NCBI RefSeq assembly: GCF_001191005.1
Contig: NZ_CP012201.1
Span: 6,200,001-6,264,000, forward strand
DNA length: 64,000 nt
Source: Massilia sp. NR 4-1
GTDB taxonomy: Bacteria; Pseudomonadota; Gammaproteobacteria; Burkholderiales; Burkholderiaceae_D
Reading direction: 5' to 3'
In this document: piece after piece, positions 33,856-42,585 of the stretch
Layout of the letters: each line of letters starts with the position of its first letter
Position numbering within the stretch: position 1 is the stretch's first letter
Program-made: the position numbers and the translations under genes
Notes under the pieces: generated by a model
Database searches by the model: none
What the model saw: the letters and a program-made list of their open reading frames with translations, nothing else
What the model was told of the DNA's origin: nothing

Positions 33856-34941
33856 ATGTTCAAGCAAACCGCCATCGCCACCGCAGCCATCCTGTTCGCG
33901 GGCGCGGCCCTGGCCCAGGCGCCGGCCGGCTACCCGGCCGACTACCAGAAGATCATCGACGCGGCCAAGAAGGAGGGCAAGCTGGTGGTGTATGGCGCCA
34001 CCGACAGCAAGGCTACCCAGCCGCTGATCAAGGATTTCAACGCCCTCTATCCCAGCATCACGGTCGAATACAACGATATGAATTCCACCGAGGTGTACAA
34101 CCGCTTCATCTCGGAAGTGGCGGCCGGCGGCAATACGGCCGACGTAATGTGGTCCTCGGCCATGGACTTGCAGATGCGCCTGGCCTCGGACGGCTACGCC
34201 CTGAAATACAAATCGGTGGAAGCGCCCAAGGTTCCCGGCTGGTCGGTGTGGGACGACCAGGCTTATGGCACGACTTTCGAGCCGGCCGCCATCGTCTACA
34301 ACAAGCGCCTGGTCGATGCCAAGGAAGTGCCGCAGAACCACGCCGATTTCGTCAAGCTGATCCAGCAGCCCAAGTTCAAGGACAAGGTCACGACCTACGA
34401 TATCGAAAAATCCGGTGTCGGCTTCATGTTCATGACCCAGGATGCGCGTGAGTTCGGCAAATACATCGACCTGGCCAATGCCTTCGGCGCGGCCAAGGTG
34501 CGCGTGCAATCCTCGACCGGCACCATGATGGAGCGCATCTCCTCCGGCGAAAACCTGATCGGCTACAACGTGCTGGGTTCCTACGCCCTGGTGCGCGCCA
34601 AGAACGATCCTTCGATCGGCGTGGTGCTGCCCAAGGATTACACCCTGGTGATGTCGCGCGTGGTCTTCATCAACAAGGGTGCGAAGAATGTGAACGCGGC
34701 CAAGCTGTGGCTGGACTATATGCTCTCGCACCGCGGCCAGACCGTGATCGCCAACGATTCACGCCTGTACGCCATCCGCGCCGACGTCACGGGCGAAACC
34801 ACCTCGGCTGAACTGATCAAGCAGATCGGCAAGGACAATGTGAAGCCGGTGCCGGTCCATCCCATCCTGCTGCAATTCCTTGGCCCGGCCAAGCGCATGG
34901 CTTTCCTGAAGCAGTGGAAAGAAACCGCAGGCAAGAAGTGA
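33856..34941 (+). CDS. ABC importer periplasmic binding protein (AfuA/FbpA-like)
   Basis: 361 residues. The signal peptide is MFKQTAIATAAILFAGAALA, followed by the family pattern KKEGKLVVYGATDSKATQPLIKDFNALYPSI, ADVMWSSAMD and VFINKGAKNVNAAKLWLDY. Cluster with the iron(III)/phosphosugar/organophosphonate-type binding proteins; the Tyr-rich iron site of FbpA is not clearly preserved, so iron is not assured. RBS AGAGGAGA is well placed. It precedes its permease and ATPase genes. Confidence 0.88.
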   Translation: MFKQTAIATAAILFAGAALAQAPAGYPADYQKIIDAAKKEGKLVVYGATDSKATQPLIKDFNALYPSITVEYNDMNSTEVYNRFISEVAAGGNTADVMWSSAMDLQMRLASDGYALKYKSVEAPKVPGWSVWDDQAYGTTFEPAAIVYNKRLVDAKEVPQNHADFVKLIQQPKFKDKVTTYDIEKSGVGFMFMTQDAREFGKYIDLANAFGAAKVRVQSSTGTMMERISSGENLIGYNVLGSYALVRAKNDPSIGVVLPKDYTLVMSRVVFINKGAKNVNAAKLWLDYMLSHRGQTVIANDSRLYAIRADVTGETTSAELIKQIGKDNVKPVPVHPILLQFLGPAKRMAFLKQWKETAGKK

Positions 34942-34968
34942 TCGCAGTCTGATACCGGGGAATCCGTC

Positions 34969-36744
34969 ATGCATACCGCAAGCCTGGGCAAGCCGCCCAT
35001 ACTCAATCTGAACTGGCCGCGCGGCCTGGTGGCGGCGCTGACCGCGCTCGCCATCTTCGTGCCGCTGTTCCTGATCTTTTACCAGAGCTTCCTCTCCGCG
35101 CCTTTCTTCATGCCGGGCAAGGAGCTGGGACTGGAAGCTTATCGCTTCATCTTCGACGATCCCGACTTCATCATGGCCTTCAAGAATGGCCTGATGCTGG
35201 CCACGGGCCTGGCCCTGATCGCCGTGCCGCTGGGCGGCATGCTGGCCTTCCTCATGGTGCGCACCGACCTGCCGGGCCGCAGCTGGATCGCGCCCATGCT
35301 GCTGGTGCCGATTTTCGTGTCGCCGATGGTGATGGGCTTCGGCTATGTGGTGGCGATGGGGCCGGTGGGCTTCTATTCCACCTGGGTCAAGGAGCTGTTG
35401 GGTTTCATCCCCTGGAATATCTACTCCTTCACCAGCATCGTCGTGATCGCGGGTCTGACCCATGTGCCGCATGTCTATCTGTACGCCTCGTCCGCGCTGA
35501 AAAGCCTGGGCTCGGACGTGGAAGAGGCGGCACGCGTGGCGGGCGCCTCGCCGCTGCAGGTGATGTTCAATGTTTCGCTGCCGATGATCATGCCGGCCCT
35601 GGCCTATGCCGGCGTGCTGGTGTTCTTCCTCGGTTTCGAAGTCTTCGGCCTGGTGCTGGTGCTGGGCGATCCGGAGGGCCACTTGGTGCTGCCCACCTAT
35701 CTGTACAAGCTGACCAACAAGCTTGGCACGCCGTCCTATCACCTGATGGCGGCCGTCGCCGTCTGCCTGGTGATGGTGACGATGCCGCTGGTGATGCTGC
35801 AGCGCCGCCTGCTGAAATCGGCCAATAAATACGTGTCGATCAAGGGCAAGGGCGCGCGTAGCAAGGCCATGCCGCTGGGGCAGTGGAAGTGGCTGGCCTT
35901 CACCCTGCTGGCAGCCTGGCTGCTGTTCACCATCATTCTGCCGATTTCCGGCATCGCCCTGCGCTCCTTCGTGCAGTACTGGGGCGAGGGCGTGAAGCTG
36001 GCCGACGTGCTGACCCTGCAGCATTTCCGCGACATCTTCGAGCAGCCCGCGCTGATACGCGGCATCGTCAACACCATCCTGATCGGCGTGATCGGCGGCG
36101 GCCTGGCCGTGCTGTGCTACAGCTTCATCGCGCTGGCCATGCACCGCAAGCAGGATCTGGTGGCGCGCCTGCTCGACTACAGCGTGCTGGTGCCGCGCGC
36201 CGTGCCTGGCTTGCTGGCCGGCCTGTCCTTCCTGTGGGTCTTCCTTTTCGTGCCAAGCTGGCTGGATGGCATGTTGAAGGGCATGGACAACGGCCTGGCG
36301 CTCTGGCTCAGCGAGCATCTGATTCCGGCGCTGCGTTCGCTGCGCTCGACCATCTTCGCCGTCTGGCTGGCGTATTCGGTGGTGTGGATGGCTTACGGCA
36401 TGCGCCTGATCTCCACCGCGCTGCTGCAGGTCGGTCCCGAGCTGGAGGAGGCGGCGCGCGCGGTCGGCGCCCGCCGTGGCCAGGTGACGCGCGACGTCAC
36501 GCTGCCGCTCATCAAGTACGGCCTGCTGGGCGCCTGGCTGATGATCTTCCTGATCTTCGAGCGCGAGTACTCCACCGGCGTGTATCTGCTGTCGCCCGGC
36601 ACCGAAGTGATCGGCGCCATGCTGGTGTCGCTGTGGGCGGGCGGTTCCACCGACCTGGTGGCGGCCCTTTCCTTCATCAATATTACGCTGGTCGCCATCG
36701 GCCTGGGTATCGCGCTGCGCTTCGGCGTCAAGCTGCACAACTGA
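34969..36744 (+). CDS. ABC importer permease, two fused BPD domains (FbpB-like)
   Basis: 591 residues with about twelve membrane segments, consisting of two binding-protein-dependent transport domains in one chain. Each has an EAA loop: EEAARVAGASPLQVMFNVSLPM near residue 182 and EEAARAVGARRGQVTRDVTLPL near residue 497. The fused layout is typical of FbpB/AfuB-type ferric and related importers. It lies 27 bp after the binding-protein gene and is followed by the ATPase gene 10 bp later. Confidence 0.93.
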   Translation: MHTASLGKPPILNLNWPRGLVAALTALAIFVPLFLIFYQSFLSAPFFMPGKELGLEAYRFIFDDPDFIMAFKNGLMLATGLALIAVPLGGMLAFLMVRTDLPGRSWIAPMLLVPIFVSPMVMGFGYVVAMGPVGFYSTWVKELLGFIPWNIYSFTSIVVIAGLTHVPHVYLYASSALKSLGSDVEEAARVAGASPLQVMFNVSLPMIMPALAYAGVLVFFLGFEVFGLVLVLGDPEGHLVLPTYLYKLTNKLGTPSYHLMAAVAVCLVMVTMPLVMLQRRLLKSANKYVSIKGKGARSKAMPLGQWKWLAFTLLAAWLLFTIILPISGIALRSFVQYWGEGVKLADVLTLQHFRDIFEQPALIRGIVNTILIGVIGGGLAVLCYSFIALAMHRKQDLVARLLDYSVLVPRAVPGLLAGLSFLWVFLFVPSWLDGMLKGMDNGLALWLSEHLIPALRSLRSTIFAVWLAYSVVWMAYGMRLISTALLQVGPELEEAARAVGARRGQVTRDVTLPLIKYGLLGAWLMIFLIFEREYSTGVYLLSPGTEVIGAMLVSLWAGGSTDLVAALSFINITLVAIGLGIALRFGVKLHN

Positions 36745-36754
36745 GCGAACAATC

Positions 36755-37843
36755 ATGAAACGAGACCTGATTATGAATGAACTGACCGTCAGCGACCTGC
36801 ATCTGGACTACGGCAGCGGCGCGCATGCGAATCCCATCCTGAAGGGCGTTTCCATGCATTTGCAGAAGGGCGAGGTGGTGGCCTTGCTCGGTCCCTCGGG
36901 CAGCGGCAAGACCACCTTGCTGCGCGCCGTGGCCGGGCTGGAAAGCCCGAAGCTGGGCTGCATCGATATCGGCGAGCGCCGCGTCTTCGACGGCGCGCGT
37001 GATTACGAGATGCCGGCCGAGCAGCGCAATCTGGGCCTGGTGTTCCAGTCCTATGCATTGTGGCCGCACAAGACGGTGGCCGAGAACGTGGCCTATGGTT
37101 TGAAGCTGCGCCGCATGGCCGGCGGCGAAATCGCCCAGCGCGTGAGCGAGGTACTCAAGCAGCTGGGCCTGGGCCATCTGGGCGAGCGCTATCCGCACCA
37201 GTTGTCCGGCGGCCAGCAGCAGCGCGTGGCGATCGCGCGCGCCCTGGTCTACAACCCGCCCGTGATCCTGCTGGACGAGCCGCTGTCGAACCTGGACGCC
37301 AAGCTGCGCGAGGAGGCGCGCGCTTTCCTGCGTGAGCTGATCGTGCGCCTCGGCCTCTCGGCCCTGATGGTGACGCACGACCAGGACGAGGCCATGGCGA
37401 TTTCCGACCGCATCCTGCTGCTCAATAACGGCAAGATCGAGCAGCAAGGCACGCCGCAAAGCATGTATGAAACGCCGGACACCCTGTTCACGGCCGAATT
37501 CATGGGCAGTAACAACCGCCTGCCCGCCAAGCTGCTGCAGCGCGAGGGCAGTGCGGTGCGCATCGAGGTGGGCGGCGCGGTGCTGCAGGCCACGGCGCGC
37601 GGCGCCAATAGCGGCAGCGAGATTGCTCCCTTGATCCGGGTCGAGGATGTGCGCGTCAGCAGCACGCAGGTGGACAACGCCCTGCAACTGGGCCTGTCCA
37701 CCTGCATGTATCTGGGCGACCGCTGGGAATGCCTGTTCAAGAGTGCGGCGGGCGAAATTGCCCTGCGCGCCCACAGCAAATACCGCCTGCAGCCGGGGAG
37801 TTATTGGTTGCAGATGCCGGCCGATCGCCTCTGGGTCTTCTGA
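36755..37843 (+). CDS. ABC importer ATPase (FbpC/PotA-like) with TOBE domain
   Basis: 362 residues. Walker A is LLGPSGSGKTTLLRAVAGLE, the Q loop is in LGLVFQSYALWPHKTV, the signature is QLSGGQQQRVAIARAL, Walker B is VILLDEPLSNLD and the switch His is in LMVTHDQDEAM. A C-terminal TOBE-type domain follows. An ATG at 36773 (MNELTV) is an equally good start, since neither has a strong SD. It completes the importer and is followed by a 13-bp-stem hairpin. Substrate: unknown; carboxylate, phosphonate or iron complexes are all compatible. Confidence 0.94.
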   Translation: MKRDLIMNELTVSDLHLDYGSGAHANPILKGVSMHLQKGEVVALLGPSGSGKTTLLRAVAGLESPKLGCIDIGERRVFDGARDYEMPAEQRNLGLVFQSYALWPHKTVAENVAYGLKLRRMAGGEIAQRVSEVLKQLGLGHLGERYPHQLSGGQQQRVAIARALVYNPPVILLDEPLSNLDAKLREEARAFLRELIVRLGLSALMVTHDQDEAMAISDRILLLNNGKIEQQGTPQSMYETPDTLFTAEFMGSNNRLPAKLLQREGSAVRIEVGGAVLQATARGANSGSEIAPLIRVEDVRVSSTQVDNALQLGLSTCMYLGDRWECLFKSAAGEIALRAHSKYRLQPGSYWLQMPADRLWVF

Positions 37844-37845
37844 TG

Positions 37846-37878
37846 CGCTGGCCGCGGCGCCGGATGCCGCGGCCAGCG
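37846..37878 (+). terminator. Long GC hairpin ending the ABC transport operon
   Basis: A perfect 13-bp inverted repeat (CGCTGGCCGCGGC / GCCGCGGCCAGCG) with a 7-base loop begins 3 bases after the ATPase stop. The T-run following it is poor (ATTCCATCTTTT), so it may be a rho-independent terminator of moderate strength or an mRNA 3'-end stabiliser. Confidence 0.65.
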
Positions 37879-37974
37879 GAAATTCCATCTTTTCAAATGT
37901 AATTATCGGTAGTAAATGTTGGTCGATCACCTTTACACGAGCTTAAGAGGGGGCTTGCCTGTGGTAACGTTTTA

Positions 37975-38074
37975 TTGCCATTATTGCAGGATAAAACTAT
38001 CAACATTAACAAAATCTCGGCAATTTAGTGATAATTGGTGAGATTTAATGGCAATTCCGATGAGATTTGCCATT
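37975..38074. repeat. TTGCCATT repeats: one direct copy plus an 8-bp inverted pair
   Basis: TTGCCATT occurs at 37975-37982 and 38067-38074, and its complement AATGGCAA at 38047-38054. The last two form a perfect inverted repeat with a 12-bp centre. Related TTGCC cores occur near 38020 (complement) and 38137. This looks like multiple binding sites of one regulator. Confidence 0.6.
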
Positions 38075-38093
38075 GTTTTGTGCATATTTCTCT

Positions 38094-38122
38094 TAGTCAA
38101 CCGACATCCCTTCGATTATAAT
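38094..38122 (+). promoter_or_regulatory. Candidate sigma-70 promoter of the aryl polyene operon
   Basis: TATAAT at 38117-38122 with a 4/6 match -35 (TAGTCA, 38094-38099) 17 bp upstream, 20 bases downstream of the TTGCCATT inverted repeat. It would leave a leader of about 60 bases. Confidence 0.5.
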
Positions 38123-38192
38123 TTTGCAGACTAAATTTGCCTGTTGGTAAATAAGTAAGGCATATAAAAATATTTCGGGATCGTCAACACTG

Positions 38193-38939
38193 ATGCGTGT
38201 TCAGTCAGTTTCTTTTTCCATTGCGGCGCATGCCGCGTGGGCGCCCGGTCTATGCTCGCCGGAGGCGTGGCTGGACTGGAGCGTGTCTCCATTTCGCATA
38301 GAAGGCGCGGCCGAACCGGCCGTGCGCGCCATGCCGCCCATGTTGCGCCGCCGCGCCGCGCCGCTGGGCAGGATGGCGCTGGAGGCGGCCTATGCCTGCC
38401 TGGGCGAGCAGCGCGGCATTCCCATGGTATTCAGTTCGCGCCACGGCGACGTGGCGCGCGCGGTGGAGCTGCTGGGCCAATTGGCGCAGGGCGAAACGCT
38501 GTCGCCGACGGCTTTCGGCATGGCGGTGCATAACGCCACGGCCGGCTTGTTTTCCATCGCGCGCAGCGAGCGCGCCAACCATGTGGCGCTGGCCGCCGGC
38601 GCCAGCTCGCTGGAGCATGCGGTGATCGAAGCCTGCGGCCTGCTGGCCGACGGGGCGCCGCAGGTGCTGCTGGTGGTGGCCGATTGCCCTTTGCCCGAAG
38701 TGTTCGGAGCGTTCGCCGATTGCGACGAACAGCCTTTCGCCTTTGCCTGGCTGCTGGAGCCAGCGGCGGCGGGTGGCCTGCGCCTGTCGTGGGAAGGCTG
38801 CGCTGGACCGGACGCCGCGCATGCCGATGCGCAGCAAGGTCCGGGCGAACTCGATGTGCTGCGCTTTTTCCTGGCGCGGCAAACGGAATTGACGCGGCAG
38901 GCGGATCGCCGCCGCTGGCGCTGGCAGCGCGATGTTTGA
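38193..38939 (+). CDS. apeC: Aryl polyene chain-length factor (KS-like, ApeC)
   Basis: 248 residues, a truncated ketoacyl-synthase-like domain of the chain-length-factor family seen in APE and xanthomonadin loci. Recognisable are FSSRHGDVARAVELLGQLAQGETLSPTAFGMAVHNATAG and AAGASSLEHAVIEACGLL. The active-site Cys of a true ketosynthase is absent (AAGASS where KS has a Cys), as expected for a CLF. In E. coli ApeC pairs with the ketosynthase ApeO. It is the first gene of the operon; no clear SD precedes the ATG, so initiation may be weak or the leader structured. Overlaps the next gene by 8 bp. Confidence 0.88.
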   Translation: MRVQSVSFSIAAHAAWAPGLCSPEAWLDWSVSPFRIEGAAEPAVRAMPPMLRRRAAPLGRMALEAAYACLGEQRGIPMVFSSRHGDVARAVELLGQLAQGETLSPTAFGMAVHNATAGLFSIARSERANHVALAAGASSLEHAVIEACGLLADGAPQVLLVVADCPLPEVFGAFADCDEQPFAFAWLLEPAAAGGLRLSWEGCAGPDAAHADAQQGPGELDVLRFFLARQTELTRQADRRRWRWQRDV

Positions 38940-39705
38940 GCGCCTGGGGCGCTGCTGGCGCGTATTTGCCACCGGCCTGAGTTTTGCACTGTTCGGTATT
39001 GGCGGCCTGCTGCTGCGGGTGGCGGTTTTCCCCGTGCTGCAATTGCTGGTGCGCGATCCGGCGCAGCGCGTGGCGCTGTCGCGCGGCGTGATACGCGGCA
39101 GCTTCCGCGTGTACGTGGAGATGATGCAGGCGCTGGGCGTGCTGCGCTACGAGTTGTCCGGCATGGAGAAGCTGGAGCGCGGCGGCTTGCTGATCCTGGC
39201 GAACCATCCGACCCTGATCGATACGGTGTTCCTGATGGCCTTCGTCAAGGATGCCGACTGCATCGTCAAGGCCGATTTATGGAACAACCCTTTCATGCGG
39301 GGGCCGATCCTGGCGGCCGGCTATATCGCCAACCATGGCGGGGTCGAGCTGGTGGACGACTGCATCGCTTCGCTGGAGCGGGGCAATAACCTGATCATCT
39401 TCCCGGAGGGCACGCGCACCGGGCGCGATGGCGTGATCAGCATGAAACGCGGCGCGGCCAATATCGCCGTGCGCGGCGCACGCGACATCACTCCGGTGGT
39501 GATCGGCTGCCAGCCGGCGACGCTGGGCAAGGGCGAGAAATGGTGGAAGGTGCCGCCGCGCGTGGTGCGCTTCCGCATCGAAGTACAGGAAGACCTGCCG
39601 ATCGGGAGCTTTATCGGCAATGGCGCGAGCGAGGTATTGGCGGCGCGCCAGCTCACTGAATATCTGCAACATTATTTTACGGGGAAGTCTCAAGGCCATG
39701 TTTGA
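38932..39705 (+). CDS. Lysophospholipid-type acyltransferase (PlsC family) in the APE operon
   Basis: 257 residues. An N-terminal membrane segment (about 12-38) precedes the PlsC acyltransferase motif NHPTLID (His92, Asp97, HX4D), with the substrate motif FPEGTRTGRDG further on. The family esterifies acyl groups to glycerol-phosphate-type acceptors. At this position in APE loci (ApeD-like) it is thought to help join the polyene to a lipid headgroup; this is inference. Overlaps genes on both sides by 8 bp. Confidence 0.85.
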   Translation: MFERLGRCWRVFATGLSFALFGIGGLLLRVAVFPVLQLLVRDPAQRVALSRGVIRGSFRVYVEMMQALGVLRYELSGMEKLERGGLLILANHPTLIDTVFLMAFVKDADCIVKADLWNNPFMRGPILAAGYIANHGGVELVDDCIASLERGNNLIIFPEGTRTGRDGVISMKRGAANIAVRGARDITPVVIGCQPATLGKGEKWWKVPPRVVRFRIEVQEDLPIGSFIGNGASEVLAARQLTEYLQHYFTGKSQGHV

Positions 39706-39952
39706 ACAGGAAGTCAAGGAACTGATTATTGAAGTGCTTCAGCTGGAGGATATCGCGCCTGACGATATCGACAACGAAGCTCCGTTGTTTGTTGAAGGCC
39801 TTGGCCTGGATTCCATCGATGCGCTGGAACTGGGTGTGGCGCTGCAAAAGCGCTACGGGATTTCTTTGTCGGCCGATTCGGCCGATACGCGTCGTCACTT
39901 TGCATCGGTGCGCGCATTGGCAGCCCTGGTTGAAAGCCAGGGCAAGAAGTAA
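39698..39952 (+). CDS. apeE: Acyl carrier protein 1 of the APE pathway
   Basis: 84 residues. Four-helix ACP with the phosphopantetheine site LGLDSIDALEL (Ser39). The ATG at 39698 gives the correct family N-terminus (FEQEVKELIIEVLQLEDIAPDD). The charged helix II is typical. It should be activated by the PPTase encoded at the end of the cluster. Overlaps the acyltransferase stop by 8 bp. Confidence 0.92.
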   Translation: MFEQEVKELIIEVLQLEDIAPDDIDNEAPLFVEGLGLDSIDALELGVALQKRYGISLSADSADTRRHFASVRALAALVESQGKK

Positions 39953-39965
39953 GAGGAAACGGGAA

Positions 39966-40241
39966 ATGGTAGATCTGAACCAAATGAGCCGCGACGAGAT
40001 GCAGCAATGGGTCGTCAAGCTGTTGGCTGAAATGTTTGAACTGGATGCGGCGGAACTGAAGCCGGAATCGAATCTGTATGCGGACCTGGACATCGACAGC
40101 ATCGACGCCGTCGACCTGGCCGTGCAGCTGAAACAGCTGACCGGCAAGCGCCTGCAGCCGGAAGTGTTCAAGACCATCCGCACCATCAACGACGTGGTGG
40201 ATGCGCTGAGCGGCCTGGCCGTGGCCGAACAGACGGCCTGA
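39966..40241 (+). CDS. apeF: Acyl carrier protein 2 of the APE pathway
   Basis: 91 residues, ACP fold, phosphopantetheine site LDIDSIDAVDL (Ser45). It differs markedly from the first ACP, in line with the two non-equivalent ACPs (ApeE, ApeF) of known APE pathways. RBS GAGGAAACGGGAA precedes the ATG. It lies 13 bp after the first ACP gene. Confidence 0.92.
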   Translation: MVDLNQMSRDEMQQWVVKLLAEMFELDAAELKPESNLYADLDIDSIDAVDLAVQLKQLTGKRLQPEVFKTIRTINDVVDALSGLAVAEQTA

Positions 40242-40242
40242 G

Positions 40243-40788
40243 ATGCTGCTGACCGCGCTCACGGTGCTGCTTACGCTGCTGTACCCCCTGGCCATCTGGC
40301 TGGGGCATGGCAGGGTCGAGCCGCGCTGGCTGGCGCTGTTGCTGCTGCTGGCCGCCGCCAGCCGCCTGCCGGCCTTGAAGCTGAGCAGCGCGGCGCGCTG
40401 GTCGGTGGCGGGCGCGCTGGTGCTGGTGGGCTGCGCGGTATGGAGCAATCTGCTGTTGCCGCTCAAGCTGTATCCGGTGCTGGTGAACGCCGCCTTCCTG
40501 GCGGCCTTCGGCTATAGCTTGACCACGCCGGTCTCCATGGTCGAACGGCTGGCGCGCTTGCGCGAGCCGGATCTGCCACCGGAAGGCGTGCGCTATACGC
40601 GCCGTGTGACCCAGGTCTGGTGCGGCTTCTTCGTGTTTAACGGCAGCATGGCGCTGGCCACCGCGCTGTGGGCGCCGGAAGCTGTCTGGACCCTGTACAA
40701 CGGGGTGATTTCCTATATTTTAATGGGCGTGCTGTTCGCGGGAGAACTGCTGGCGCGCCGCCGTTTCCGCCGCATGCATGATGCCTGA
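40243..40788 (+). CDS. COG4648-type integral membrane protein of the APE operon
   Basis: 181 residues, five to six hydrophobic segments (MLLTALTVLLTLLYPLAIWL at the N-terminus; FFVFNGSMALATALWAP in the middle). The motif PVSMVERLARLREPDLPPEGVRYTRRVTQVWC lies in a cytosolic loop and is the most family-like part. Function unknown. The gene is a constant APE-cluster neighbour (ApeG-like). Overlaps the AMP-ligase gene by 11 bp. Confidence 0.8.
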   Translation: MLLTALTVLLTLLYPLAIWLGHGRVEPRWLALLLLLAAASRLPALKLSSAARWSVAGALVLVGCAVWSNLLLPLKLYPVLVNAAFLAAFGYSLTTPVSMVERLARLREPDLPPEGVRYTRRVTQVWCGFFVFNGSMALATALWAPEAVWTLYNGVISYILMGVLFAGELLARRRFRRMHDA

Positions 40789-42571
40789 TTCACTGTCCAG
40801 TCTTGTCCCCGCGCTGCTTGAGCGCGATTCCGCCGCCTGCGTGGGCTGGCGCGCGGACCAGCCCCTGTCCAACGCTTGGCTGCTGGCGCGCGTGCGCGCC
40901 TGGGGCACCTTGCTGGCCGGGCAGCCGGGGCGCGATTACGCCCTGTATCTGGACGACAGTCTGGAATTCGGCGCGGCCTTGCTGGGCGCCTGGCAGGCCG
41001 GCAAGACCGTATGGCTGACGGCGGATACCCTGGACGCCAGCTGCGCCGCGCTGCAGGGCAAGGTCGATGGTTTCCTCGGCCAGTTCCCGCCGCAATGGCA
41101 GCCGCTGGCGGCGCCGGGCGACACACCCTCCAGCGATGCCGCTCCGGATGCCGCCGCCGTGCCGCCACCGCGCGTGCTCGGCGACGACTTCCCGGCGCTG
41201 GTGGTGCACACCTCGGGCAGCACGGGCGCGGCGCAGGCCGTGCCCAAGCGTCTGTCGCAGCTGGCCAGCGAAGTGGCGGTGCTGGAGCGGATGTTCGGCG
41301 CGGACCTGGGCGATGCCGCCATCGTGGCGACGGTCTCGCACCAGCATATCTATGGCCTGCTGTTCAAGGTGTTGTGGCCTCTGTGCGCGGCGCGGCCGCT
41401 GCAGGCACTGAGCGTGCAGTATCCCGAGGAGCTGGCGCAGGCGCTGGCGCAACGGGCCTCGGTGCTGGTCAGCAGCCCGGCCCATTTGAAGCGCCTGCCC
41501 GCGCATCTGGACTGGACGACGGCGGCCGTGCAGCTGCGCGCCGTGTTCTCTTCCGGCGGCCCGCTGCCGGAAGAGGCGGCGTTGGCGGCCGGCGCCATGC
41601 TGGGCCAGGTGCCGCATGAAATTTACGGCAGCAGCGAGACTGGCGGCGTGGCCTGGCGCCAGAGCGCGGCCGATGCCGCGGCGTCGGCCTGCTGGCAGGC
41701 TTTCGACAACGTGGCATGGCGCATCGCCGTTGGCGAGGCGGACGCCGCGCAAGGCGAGGGGGCGCTCGAAGTGCGCTCCCCCCATTTGCCGGATGAGGGC
41801 TGGCTGCAACTGGCCGACCGCGCACGTGCCGTTGGAAGCGCGGGCCAGGCGTTCGAGCTGCTGGGCCGGGCCGACCGTATCGTCAAGGTTGAAGAAAAAC
41901 GCGTTTCGCTCGATGCGCTGGAAGCGGCCCTGCTGGCTTGCGGCCTCGCCGAGCAGGCGCGCATCGTGCCGGACGATGGCGCGCGCGTGCGCCTGGCGGC
42001 TTGCGTGGTGCTGAACCAGGAGGGCAGGGTGCTGCTGGCGGCGCAGGGCAAGGTGGCGTTGAACCAGCGCCTGCGTGCCGTGCTGGCACCAGTGGCCGAA
42101 GCCGTGGCGCTGCCGCGCCGCTGGCGCTATCTGGACAGCCTGCCGCTCAATGCCCAGGGCAAGACCACGCGCGCCGCCTTGCTGGCGCTGCTGGACGATG
42201 AACCGGCCGCGGCGCTGGAGCAGCGTCCGCGCCAGCCGCAGTGGCGCGAGCTGGAACGCGGCGAGCAGCGCCTGCTGCTGGAGCTGAGCGTGCCGGCCGA
42301 CCTGTTGTATTTCGAAGGCCACTTCCCGGGCTCGCCGATCCTGCCCGGCGTGGCCCAGCTGGATTGGGCCATTGGCCAGGCGCGCCAGGCCTTCGACGTG
42401 CCGCCCGTATTCCGCGAAGTCGCGGCCCTGAAATTCCAGCAGGTGATCGCACCTGGCGCCACCGTGCAGCTGGAATTGCTGCACGACCGCGCCAAGGCCA
42501 GCGTGCAATTCCGTTATCTCTCGGCGGCCGGCCAGCATGCCAGCGGCCGCCTGCTGTTCGCCGCACCCTGA
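40778..42571 (+). CDS. AMP ligase fused to a FabA-like hot-dog dehydratase (ApeH-ApeI fusion)
   Basis: 597 residues. The adenylate-forming domain spans about 1-475, with the P-loop VVHTSGSTG (145-150 core), YGSSETGG, GRADRIVKVEEKRV and the A10-like Lys in LNAQGKTTR (Lys462). A hot-dog domain spans about 488-597 with EGHFPGSPILPGVAQLDW, where His515 and Asp529 are spaced as in FabA. The first half would activate the aromatic starter acid for loading on an ACP. The second half would be one subunit of the 3-hydroxyacyl-ACP dehydratase. In E. coli these are separate proteins. Two Met codons in a row open the frame. Confidence 0.88.
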   Translation: MMPDSLSSLVPALLERDSAACVGWRADQPLSNAWLLARVRAWGTLLAGQPGRDYALYLDDSLEFGAALLGAWQAGKTVWLTADTLDASCAALQGKVDGFLGQFPPQWQPLAAPGDTPSSDAAPDAAAVPPPRVLGDDFPALVVHTSGSTGAAQAVPKRLSQLASEVAVLERMFGADLGDAAIVATVSHQHIYGLLFKVLWPLCAARPLQALSVQYPEELAQALAQRASVLVSSPAHLKRLPAHLDWTTAAVQLRAVFSSGGPLPEEAALAAGAMLGQVPHEIYGSSETGGVAWRQSAADAAASACWQAFDNVAWRIAVGEADAAQGEGALEVRSPHLPDEGWLQLADRARAVGSAGQAFELLGRADRIVKVEEKRVSLDALEAALLACGLAEQARIVPDDGARVRLAACVVLNQEGRVLLAAQGKVALNQRLRAVLAPVAEAVALPRRWRYLDSLPLNAQGKTTRAALLALLDDEPAAALEQRPRQPQWRELERGEQRLLLELSVPADLLYFEGHFPGSPILPGVAQLDWAIGQARQAFDVPPVFREVAALKFQQVIAPGATVQLELLHDRAKASVQFRYLSAAGQHASGRLLFAAP

Positions 42572-42585
42572 TCCAGAAAGAGTCC

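Larger units (their letters stand above)
37879..38192 (+). promoter_or_regulatory. AT-rich regulatory region upstream of the aryl polyene operon
   Basis: About 310 bases without a coding sequence, strikingly AT-rich compared with the surrounding GC-rich DNA. It contains three copies of an 8-mer (TTGCCATT), other TTGCC cores, and a TATAAT. AT-rich leaders of this sort attract H-NS/MvaT-like proteins; that is inference. Confidence 0.7.
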
